A stretch of 59,732 bases of DNA from Epichloe hybrida (taxonomy: Eukaryota > Ascomycota > Sordariomycetes > Hypocreales > Clavicipitaceae): positions 1 to 59,732 of the forward strand of contig JAFEKR010000100.1 in NCBI GenBank assembly GCA_019022495.1, given 5' to 3'. Below are positions 22,051 to 32,599 of the stretch, piece after piece (position 1 is the stretch's first letter; the number at the start of each line of letters is the position of its first letter). Both the position numbers and the translations under genes were made by a program. Under the pieces are notes generated by a model that was given only the letters and a program-made list of their open reading frames with translations, ran no database searches and was not told where the DNA came from.

Positions 22051-22810
22051 AGCTATTCTAAGCTATTCTAACCTACTCTAAGCTATTCTAAGCTATTCTA
22101 AGCTAGTATAAGCTAGTATAAGCTATTATAAGCTATTATAAGCTATAATATACTATTATAACCTAATATATGCTATTATAAGCTAATATAAGCTAACATA
22201 AGCTAATATAAGCTATTCTAAGCTATTCTAAGCTAATATATGCTACTATAAGCTAATATAAGCTAACATAAGCTAATATAAGCTATTCTAAGCTATTCTA
22301 AGATAATATAAGCTAATATAAGCTATTCTAAGCTATTCTAAGCTAACCTAAGCTTAGTATAAGCTATTATAAGCTATATTAAGCTAGTATAAGCTAGTAT
22401 AAGCTAGTATAAGCTAGTATACGCTATCTTAAGCTAATATAAGCTAGTATAAGCTAGTATAAGCTAGTATAAGCTAGTATAAGCTAGTATACGCTATCTT
22501 AAGCTAGTGTAAGCTAGTATAAGCTAGTATAAGCTAGTATAAGCTAGTATAAGCTAGTATAAGCTAGTATAAGCTAGTATAAGCTATCTTAAGCTAGTGT
22601 AAGCTAGTATAAGCTAGTATAAGCTAGTATAAGCTATCTTAAGCTAGTGTAAGCTAGTATAAGCTAGTATAAGCTAGTATAAGCTAGTATAAGCTATCTT
22701 AAGCTAGTATAAGCTATCTTAAGCTAGTATAAGCTATCTTAAGCTAGTATAAGCTAGTATAAGCTAGTATAAGCTAGTATAAGCTATTGTAAGCTATAAT
22801 AACCTATAAT
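22051..22810. repeat. Expanded 10-bp minisatellite (AAGCTAGTAT)
   Basis: About 76 head-to-tail 10-bp units. The left part is AAGCTATTCT/AAGCTAATAT, the right part AAGCTAGTAT with AAGCTATCTT variants at intervals, giving a higher-order pattern. It sits inside element E at the place where D, F, B and C carry shorter arrays of the same unit. Confidence 0.95.
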
Positions 22811-23360
22811 AAGGTACTTGTAGTAAGCTAATTAGTAGTTTATTTTATGTAATTACTTTAGTTTACAGTTTTTTTTTAAATAAGTAATAATAATAATTTA
22901 TAGAAATAGAAAATAATTAATAAAAATAGTAAATAATATAATAAGAAGGTTTTTCTTTAAGCTATATTAGTAAAATAAAGTATTAAGTATAGTAGTATTA
23001 TTAAAAAGTTATAATATTATATATAACCCTAGTTATAGTAAAATTAACAAAATAGTATAATATCATAAATTATATAACTAATTAGATAAAATAGCTAATA
23101 ATATAAGGGTTCTATTAACTAATTTTCTATTAATCCTAATAATAACCTTAGTTAATAAAAAGTTATACTTTTTTTTACCTAACAATACATTTGTATTGTT
23201 TGTAGTTAGTGTAGTTACTACAAATTAATTTGTATTTATTATATTTACTACAAAATAATTTGTATTGTATTTTATTTGTATTGTATTTTATATTGTATTG
23301 TATTTAATATAATACAATACAAACAATACAATACAATACACATTGTAGTGCAATACTCTG

Positions 23361-24469
23361 AGTGTATTGTAGTTTTTTTTTGCTTGTAGTGTAGTGTAGT
23401 TAGTGTAGTTACTAACTACACTAACTACAAAAACTACAAATTAGTGTTAGTAAAAAAAGTGGGTCTTTTTATTATATAATGTTATTATAAGGATTAAAAG
23501 AAAGCTAGTTATATAGAAGCTTTTATTATTACCTATTTTACTTAATTAGTTATAGAATTTATAATATTTACCTTTTTTTAAGGATTTTACTATAACTAGG
23601 GTTATTTATAATATTATACCTTTTTAATAATACTATTATACTTATTACTTTATTTCACTAATATAACTTTAAGAAAAACTAACTTATTCTTTTATTTACT
23701 ATTACTACTAATTATTTACTATTTCTATAATTTATTATTATTATTTTAATTAAAAATACCCTAAACTAATATAATATAATTAGTTAATAAATCTAAATAA
23801 AAAATAAGAAGTTAATAAAGTATATACTTAGTATTAATATATTATTAGTTATATAATAAGAACTTTAAAAAAGCTTAAACTATTTATTTACTATTTAAAC
23901 TAATTAAATATTACTTTAAGCTTTATAATTTTAAAGCTTTAAGAAGTTATATATAGTAACTTTATATATCTTATTTTAATAATATATAAAGAAAGAATAT
24001 AATAGACTAATATTTATAATTTATTAATAGATAACTAATAGTATTATTTTAATTACCCTATATAGCTTAAATAAGCTATAAAAAATAAGTTTAACTTGTT
24101 TTTAAAAATAATACTAGGACTTAGTTTTATATAATATACTATACTTATTATAAAAGCTTTAATAACTTTTATAACCTTAATTACTATTATTACTATAATT
24201 ACTATAATTACTATTATTACTATTATTACTATAATTACTATTATTTCACTTTTATTATTATTTTAAAAAAACATAAAAGAGAAAACATTTTTATAATATT
24301 AATATTTTTAAAAACCTTAGAATACTAAGTTATTAAAAACTATAGCTTTTACTATAGTAATTTACTTATAATTACTAGTATTTATATTTAAGTTATTTAT
24401 TTATTATTTATTTATTATTAAACTTTAACACTAATAATATTATAAGTAATCTTAGTAATCTTAGTAATC
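23361..24469. mobile_element. Element F, left part (hAT-like long-TIR element)
   Basis: Matches element D from its left arm (TGTAGTGTAGTT-rich, then TTATTATATAAGGTTATT-type sequence) through the central part to AAGTAATCTTAGTAATC. It is broken by the Y LTR at 24470 and resumes at 57899. The two halves together are about 1.7 kb, close to D's 1867 bp. It abuts E's right end; the left terminal motif is imperfect (CTGAGTGTATTG). Confidence 0.8.
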
Positions 24470-24686
24470 TGTAAGGGCTTAGGCTTTGCCTAAGCATTGT
24501 CCGTATAACAGTTAGAGAGGGGAGTGGCAAAAGCAGTTAGGGTAAGGAAAGAAGGCTTATATAAGTAGCCTAAGGGGTATAAGGGGCACTACTAGGGATA
24601 GCCTCTTACCTTTTCTCCTTTCTCCTTAAGTCTCTTAATACTATATTAATACCCTATTATAGTTGCCTAGGGGCTAGTCTATAATA
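24470..24686 (+). repeat. Y: 5' LTR (217 bp)
   Basis: Begins TGTAAGGGCTTAGGC and ends CTATAATA (the final CA is mutated to TA). The 3' LTR has exactly the same length. Confidence 0.9.
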
Positions 24687-24944
24687 ATTAAGAGACTTCC
24701 TTTAGTCCTTTTTAATAACTACTAAAAGATATAATAGAGATACTAATAGATATATTAGACACGCTTTAACTATAAGACTAACCTAGCTAGGGGATAATAA
24801 CTCCCCTATCTAACGCTATAGCACTACTAGTAGCTTAATAGGCCTAATTTAAAACGCTCTAACTTATACTTTATAAGCAAATAGCAAAGCTTACGCGCCT
24901 CTAATAACATATAGCTATAAATACTATAGGACCTTTAACCTAAC
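24687..24944 (+). other. Y: leader and start of gag
   Basis: Leader/early gag sequence of Y up to the element B insertion. The last 8 bp (24937-24944, AACCTAAC) are the TSD of B. Confidence 0.6.
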
Positions 24945-24954
24945 CAGAGCATTG

Positions 24955-26035
24955 TTGTATTGTATTGTATTGTATTTTTTGGCCCTTCGATGTATTGTAT
25001 TGTATTATATTGCCCTATATATTATATTGTGTATTGTATTGTATTAAAAATACAATACAATACAATACAATGTATTATTAGGGGGAAAAAAAAGTGGAGT
25101 ATTATATGAATTCATTATATAGTAGATTTTTTAAGTAATTTAATTATAGTATTCTTATTCTTATATATAATTTAGTTATTTATTTAAAAATCTATAAAGT
25201 TTTAGCTTATTTATAAAAGTAAGCTTATTATAGATATTATATACCTTAATAAAGTAATTCTTAGTTTAGTTTATAGAATGATTTTTTTTATACTTTTTAA
25301 AAGTCTTTTTATCTTAATATCTTTTTTCTTAGATTTACTATTACTTTTATTATATAAAAAAATACAATATAATATAATACAATATAATACAATGTATTAT
25401 ATGATATTAAGGGGTAATATATATATCTTAATATATTAGATTTTAAACGTAATCTAAACATAGTATTCGTATTTTTTATAAATAATTTAGATATTTATTT
25501 AAAATTCTATCAAGTTTTTAGCTTATTTAGTAAAAGTAAGCTTATTATATATATAGGGTAACTATATATGGTTTATTTTATCTTATCTTATACCTTAATT
25601 TATTTACTATATTTGAGTTTTTTTAACTTTTATATCTTTTTTATAGGATTTATTAATGATTTTATTATATAAAAAGCTAATACAATACAATACAATACAA
25701 TACAATACAATACAATACAATGTATTATATAATATTAAGGGTAGTATATATATCTTAAATATATTAGATTTTAAGCGTAATCTAAATATAGTATTCGTAT
25801 TTTTTTAAATAATTTAGATATTTATTTAAAATTCTATAAAGTTTTAGCTTATTTAGTAAAGTAAGCTTATTATATATTTAGGGTAGCTAAATATTATATA
25901 TTAGAATATAGGCTTATACTTTAATTTTTTTTCTATCTTATAAAGGTCTTTTTACTATTCTATTATTTTTTATAGATTTACTACTAATTTCTATACCTTT
26001 TTTAGCTTTTATTATAATAATTACCCTAAAGGGGT
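24955..26035. repeat. B: sub-terminal tandem repeat, three units of about 325 bp
   Basis: Each unit starts with an ACAAT/TGTAT pentamer run plus CAATGTATTAT, then sequence containing AGCTTATTTA..TAAGCTTATTATA. Starts lie near 25068, 25391 and 25718. Element C carries the same triplication on its right side (about 36430-37120). hAT transposases bind repeated sub-terminal motifs, so these may be binding arrays (inference). Confidence 0.75.
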
Positions 26036-26630
26036 ATTTGTATTCTTCAAAATTAGCTTTTTTTAAATAAAAGAAAATAGTATTTTAAATATAAAAAAAA
26101 ATAATTTACTATATATTTATATATAAGATATAATTCTCTTATAATAAAGAATATAAATAAAAAAATCAGTCTGAAAAGTGGGTCTAAAAGTGGGGCGCTC
26201 TGCTATGTAAGCAATTTATAGCAAATTAATTGAATTAGTCATTTAAGTGGGGCAAATTTTTTTACGTGATACTATTACCCCGCTTCTCTTTTTTTCTCTT
26301 TTCTTTTCTTTTCTTTTCTTTTCTTTTTCCCTTATAAAAATCATAAAAAATCGTAAAAAATCCAAATCATATAGGAAAAGCTAACCTGCTATTCTTACTA
26401 TTGTCCCTTATTGTTCTTCTGATTTAAGTTTCTTTAAAATCTCCTTTTAGCTATAAAAAACCCAAAAAACCCCTAAAAACCCTAAAAAAACCCCAAAAAA
26501 AACACAGAAAATCATACAAAACAAACAACAAAAAAACACAATAAAAGGAAAAAAGAAAAAAGAAAAAAACAAATTTAGCAAAATTCAGCAAAATATCCGC
26601 AAAAAACAGCAAAAACACCTCTTATTTAAC

Positions 26631-29630
26631 ATGGATTCCTCTTTTTATCCTTCTGATAAATCTTCTTAGCCTATTAGGTCTAGCTAGCCTAGTAATCTTC
26701 CAGGTTTACATGAAAAAGACCTAGAAAATCAGGCTAGTTACAAATTCTCTTTAAAATCATATATATTTACCTATAATTTATTTAATTTTTAGTTATCTAA
26801 AATTAATTTAAATAAAGAAAGGGTAATTATATGTTTTTGTTTATAGCTTAATTATACTTTTACCTTTAAAAGTAAGGCTAAGAGATTCCAAGCTTCTAAT
26901 AGAATATCCTATTATAAGCTAAAGCATAAGGATATTACTACTTCTAAATTAGAAGAAAAACAACCTAGTAAGATAATAAGTAAGTTATATTATCTAATAA
27001 CTATCCTATATCTTATTACTAATATTATAATAGTGCTAGAAATCCAGCCACAATCGCTAGGCTAATTATCTTTAACATCCTTTTTTCCTACTAAAAGGGC
27101 TTGAAATTCTATAATTTCCTTAGAGGAATTTTCATTAGAAAAGGCAATTAATCTAGTTATAAGATTTATACTAGAAAATAACATTGCTTTTGCTATTGTT
27201 AATAGTAACTCCTTTAAAGAATTACTAAATTATTATTCTAGGTAAGTAATGCATTTTTTCTTATACTATAATATATATATATATAAGCTAACTTAGACTT
27301 AGGAATAATAATTTAGCTTCTTTGCTAAGTTATAGAAGTATTACACATAGAATTCATACTATATATAATATTTCTAAGTAGCAAATTATCTAGAAGATCC
27401 AATATAATCTTCAAAATCAAGGATCTATATCTATTTAGTTAGATATCTAGACTTCTATTAATTCTAAGTCCTATTTGGGTGTTATAGCTAGTTAGCTAGA
27501 CCTAAACTTTAAACTTGAATATAAGCTTTTAGGTAAGTAAATCCTATTATTCTATTATAACTATAAGGTAAGTTATAAGGTAAGTTATAATTATTATACT
27601 AATTATCTTATATTATAGGATTTGAATATCTATCAAATTTTCACACTAGAGCTTATATTCATAAATCCTTTAATAAAATGATTTAAGAATATTAGCTTAA
27701 GCCAAAGATAATCTCAAGGTATGTTAGCTATTATCTTTTATATTATATAACCTTTTACTAATAAAATAATACTAGTTTTACTAGAGATAATAGGTCTAAT
27801 AATAATACTTTTATGTCTTCTTATATTAATAAGAACTATAAAAGTACTATTATAGAAGAACCTTATAATATCCAATGTATAGCACATGTTTTAAACATTA
27901 TTATAAAGGATATTATAACGAATTTTATTAAATTAACGTCTTCTAAAGAGGATTTAGAAGCTTTTAAGAATAGTAAGTTTTTATATTATTCTATAGAAAA
28001 TATCTCTTCTATTAGAGAGAGATAAGATTATAAGGAATTCAAATCCTTAGCAAATAGTAAGTAATTTATTATCATTATTATTAGTATTATTACTAATATT
28101 TTCATAGGAATCCTTAGTAAAGTTAAAAGGGTTACTATTATTATCAAGAATAACCAAGGATTATATAAGACTTAGTTAAAATCTTTACATAAGGCAAAAA
28201 ATGAAGGCTATATTGCTAAAAATTGTAATATTATAAGAATTCCTTTAGGTAAGTTATCTTTATTATATATATCTTATTTATAATACTAATTATATCTTTA
28301 GCTAATAAAACTAGGTGGAATTTAACCTATAAGATAATTAATACTTCTTTAAAGCTTAAAGAAGCTATTATTCTTCTTAATAAGGAGTCTAATATTATAG
28401 CTCTTAAGGATGCTATACTAACTACCTAAGAATAGGCAGATTTAGCTACCCTAAGCAGCATATTAGAGGTTTTTTATAAACCTATTATTATACTTTAAAG
28501 CTAGAAGTATAATACTTTAGGTTTAGTCCTACTTTTCATTATTAGGATATATAAATATCTTAATAATATAAAAGAGAACTAAAAGGCTTATCTTTACTAG
28601 GTATATATATTACTTTCTTGTATTATATCCTTTATATATTAACTTATAATAGGAAGCTTATAGCCCTTAAGGCAAGGCCTTTATAGCATCTATAAATATT
28701 AGCTTAAATAAGCTAGCTAATTATTTTCCTAAAGATATAGGAAATAATTACTTCTTATATTAGCCTTATCTATATGCTATATTATTAGACCCTTAGCTTA
28801 ACCTTCTTACTATAAAGGAGAAGCTAAAGCTAGGAGATTAAACCTTAGAAAGGTTAATAAAAAACCTTAAAAAGGATTATAATTTGTAAGTATTATATAA
28901 TAATCCTTTCTTAATCATAGTTTTAATATACTAATATATAATATTATTAGGATTTTACCTCTTTATAAAGAGAACTAAGCTAATATTAATATTAGCAAGC
29001 AAGATTAACACGCAAATACCTAATTTATAGTTAATCTTGCAGGGCCTAGTTAACCTAGGACTTTTAAAAATCCTAGGCCTAAGCCTAAAACTAACCTTTA
29101 TAAAGGTTTATTTCCTAATAAGAGGGAAAAGTCTATTTAAAAGAATAGAAAAAAATGAGATTTTTACTTATACTAAGCTAGATATTTAAGAAGATAAGGT
29201 AAGTAAATCCCTTTCTTATATTAATAATCTTATTAATATATTAATATTATTATAGGAGGATATCTTTAAATAGTGGGAAGATAATACTAAATCTTTCCTT
29301 ATTTTAAGTATTATTACTAGGAAATACCTAGCTATTCCTACTACCTCTAGTGCTATAGAAAGCACTTTTAATACTAGAGGTAATATTCTTATAAAGAGAC
29401 AAACTTCTTTAAAGAATTTTACTTTAAAGGAATTAATCTTATTAAAGAATTAGGAAAAGGAAGGAAATATTATTACTAAGCAATACTTAGAGCTTTATAA
29501 GTATTATAGCTCTGATTCTAAAGAGTCTATATCTTCTTTAAAGGAAGATTTTAACTTAGGTAAATCTAATGATTTACCTAATATTAAATCTTTCTCTAAA
29601 GATGATATTTATTCTAATTCAGATCTTTAA
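26631..29630 (+). pseudogene. B: hAT transposase, RIP-inactivated, multi-exon
   Basis: Starts at an ATG followed by DSSFYPSDKSS and runs to DIYSNSDL-stop. Conserved pieces are FTRDNRSNNNTFMSSY then EEPYNIQCIAHVLNIIIKDI (the AHxLN motif, the only long exon still open, 27813-28025), NKTRWNLTYKIINTSLKLKEAI, and the C-terminal hAT dimerisation block KYLAIPTTSSAIESTFNTRGNI. Introns are still visible: for example 27533-27619 (GTAAGT..ATTATAG), 27720-27774, 28257-28299, 28886-28951 and 29203-29256. Stops replace Gln/Arg/Trp codons. The order and C-terminal motif resemble fungal hAT transposases such as Restless; closeness needs a search. Confidence 0.85.
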
Positions 29631-30080
29631 GTAAGTTATTATAAGGGTTTTTTCCTAGTTTAGTCTAGTTTTCCCTTAATAAATTTTTTTATATTTACAA
29701 ATGTTTTCCTATATTTTACAGTATTTTTACTATTACTATTACTATTACTATTACTATTATTATTACTATTATTATTATTATTACTATTATTATTATTACT
29801 ATTATTATTATTACTATTATTATTATTTTAAAAAAACATAAAAAAGAAAAGTATTTTATTTTATTAATATTTTTAAAAACCTTAAAATACTAAGTAATTA
29901 AAAAGTATAGCTTTTCTTATAGTAATTTCCTTATACTTATATTTATATATAAGTTATTTATTTACTATTTAATTTTAATTAAACTTTAACACTAATAATA
30001 TTTTGAGTTATATAAGCAATATAAGTAATATATATATAAGCTATTAGAACCTATTATAATGTATCATAATTTATAATGTA

Positions 30081-30320
30081 TTATAAGCTATTATAAGCTA
30101 TTATAAGCTATTATAAGCTATTATAAGCTATTATAAGCTATTATAAGCTATTATAAGCTATTATAAGCTATTATAAGCTATTATAATCTATTATAAGCTA
30201 TTATAAGCTATTATAAGCTATTATAAGCTATTATAAGCTATTATAAGCTATTATAAGCTATTATAAGCTATTATAAGCTATTATAAGCTATTATAAGCTA
30301 TTATAGAGTATTATAAGCTA
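30081..30320. repeat. B: 10-bp minisatellite (TTATAAGCTA)
   Basis: About 24 nearly identical 10-bp units between the transposase 3' region and the right terminus of B. Less variable than the array in E. Confidence 0.95.
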
Positions 30321-30491
30321 TTAAAAGGTATTAAATAAACTATATATACCTTATAATAAAGGAATTTAACTTAAAACTAAAAAAAAGAAAAAAAATACAA
30401 AACAATACAAATAATACATGTATTATATTGTATTGTAAAATTTTACATGTATTATATTATGTAATGTATTGTATTGTATTGCAATGCTCTG

Positions 30492-31905
30492 AACCTAACT
30501 GCCTATTATAGCCTAGCCTAATGCCCTAATAGTTAACCTTACTTTACCTCCTGCCTTTAACCTAGCCTTAACTATACCTAGGGTAAAACAAAAACCTATC
30601 CCTATAGGTAACCTATATAATAGTAATAAGGCCTTATTTACTATATAGAGGTTCCTAATAGAATATAAACTATAGGTAAATAAGGACTTTATTAAAACTA
30701 ATAAGAATAGCTAGATATTTATTTACTAGAACCTATTCTCTAAAGTCTAGTCCTAGGTAGTTACTTTCTTTAAATAAGGTAGTATTTATAATTTTAACCT
30801 AGCTAAATTCCTAGAATACCTTAGGTCTATGTTCTTTAATTTATATAAATAGGAGATAGCCCTTATAGAGCTTAACTAGATAAAATAAGGCCTAGGGGAG
30901 CTATTTTCTATGTTCTTTATTTACTTTATAAAGAAGCTCTTATTAGTAAGAGGGGATTATTAAGGGAATAATATAAAGCTAGTAAAGCTTTAATAAGCGC
31001 TTAATAAGCGTTTAAAAGAAATTAGCATAGGCTAGGGTATTAGCTAAAGTGTGTAGCATATAGCTATTACATAGTATTATAAGATTATAGTTAATATTAA
31101 GGCCTTTACTATAGAGGATAAGTACTAGTCCTAATGTAAACTATAGCTAGCTAAACTTATACCTTAGACTAACTATAAGGGTAATATGCTAATAACTAGG
31201 GTGCGTGTAGTAAGGACTTAATTAGGAAAATAAAATAGGCTAGTTAAGAAGAAGAAAGGTCTAAAGCTTACTATAAATATATAATAGGCTAAATAGGTAT
31301 TAGAAGTAAAGTTAGCTAAATATCACTAGGAGGGATATTACTTATAATGTAAATCTAAGGACTACTATATTTAGGAGTGTACTTTTCTCTTACCTTATTA
31401 CCTATAGGTTAGTATTAACTTATATAGAGTAAATAAGGAAAGCGTAAATAAAAAGGTAAATATTCCCCCTATAGAAAATAAGTAGCCCCTAAGTAAAGTC
31501 TTATATAGGGGTAAGGAAGCTAACTATATACTATAATATAGGATAACTATTTAAGCTATATAGAGTTAAAGTAAGATATAGTATAATATATAGACTAACT
31601 GCTATTCTTAATTCCTATACTCTTTAATATATATTATTATATTAATATCTAGATTAATTATAGTTATAATTATTATAGTGCTATAAGTAAGTTAGTAGCA
31701 AAATAGTTTAGCCTAGAGCTTATATATTTACTAAAGAGAAGGCATATTTAGACTATAGTAAAAATAGAAAGAAGGGAAAGAGGGTATAGGAGGACACCTC
31801 CTTAATTACCTATATAGTACACACTAGAATAGATATTAATAGCTAGGAGTTATTAGTGTATTTATATGTTATCCTAGGCCTTATATAAGATATTATACTT
31901 AGGAT
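30492..31905 (+). pseudogene. Y: gag remnant with CCHC zinc knuckle
   Basis: Reading resumes after B. FLEYLRSMFFNLYK and GLGELFSMFFIYFIKKLL resemble the gypsy gag capsid region. The segment near 31322-31385 reads YxxEGYYL.CKSKDYYI.ECTF, a decayed CCHC knuckle. The last 8 bp are the CTTAGGAT TSD of C. Confidence 0.7.
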
Positions 31906-32060
31906 CAGAGCATTGCAATACAATACAATACATCTAAAATTTTACAATATAATACAATACATGTATTATTTGTATTGTTTTGTATTTTTTTTTCTTTTTT
32001 TTAGTTTTAAGTTAAATTCCTTTATTATAAGGTATATATAGTTTATTTAATACCTTTTAA

Positions 32061-32160
32061 TAGCTTATAATACTCTATAATAGCTTATAATAGCTTATAA
32101 TAGCTTATAATAGCTTATAATAGCTTATAATAGCTTATAATAGCTTATAATAGCTTATAA
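32061..32160. repeat. C: 10-bp minisatellite (TAGCTTATAA), short array
   Basis: Ten units, the reverse complement of the B array, with its copy number cut from about 24 to 10. Confidence 0.9.
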
Positions 32161-32599
32161 TGGCAATAACATTATAGATATGATTACGTTATATTGGGTT
32201 CTATGTGCCTGTGCTTATATAACTCAAAATATTATTAGTGTTAAAGTTTAATTAAAATTAAATAGTAAATAAATAACTTATATATAAATATAAGTATAAG
32301 GAAATTACTATAAGAAAAGCTATACTTTTTAATTACTTAGTATTTTAAGGTTTTTAAAAATATTAATAAAATAAAATACTTTTCTTTTTTATGTTTTTTT
32401 AAAATAATAATAATAGTAATAATAATAATAGTAATAATAATAATAGTAATAATAATAATAATAGTAATAATAATAGTAATAGTAATAGTAATAGTAATAG
32501 TAAAAATACTGTAAAATATAGGAAAACATTTGTAAATATAAAAAAATTTATTAAGGGAAAACTAGACTAAACTAGGAAAAAACCCTTATAATAACTTAC

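Larger units (their letters stand above)
21372..23360. mobile_element. Element E: left-truncated hAT-like long-TIR element with expanded minisatellite
   Basis: From 21372 it follows element D from D's position 51855 onward: the same central sequence, TTA/TTAC microsatellite, AT-rich block with TTTTAAAAAACATAAAA, minisatellite, then right inverted-repeat arm. It ends with the terminal motif CAATACTCTG at 23351-23360. Its left third is missing where Z's LTR ends. The sub-terminal region is rich in TGTAG and TGTATT pentamers. Confidence 0.75.
24945..30491 (+). mobile_element. Element B: full-length hAT transposon (5.5 kb)
   Basis: Terminal inverted repeats begin CAGAGCATTG and end CAATGCTCTG, flanked by the 8-bp TSD AACCTAAC (24937-24944 and 30492-30499), as in hAT transposons. 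Inside are sub-terminal CAATA/TATTG pentamer arrays and three tandem copies of a unit of about 325 bp on the left. A multi-exon transposase pseudogene, a TTA-rich microsatellite, and a 10-bp minisatellite near the right end follow. Confidence 0.9.

Noticed and set aside
22051..22810. CRISPR-like array or telomere/centromere satellite.
   Set aside because: Units are 10 bp with no spacers, and the array sits inside a transposon at a place where other copies have the same repeat.
27813..28025. 70-aa ORF as a stand-alone gene.
   Set aside because: It is one surviving exon of the hAT transposase (AHxLN motif region), not an independent gene.
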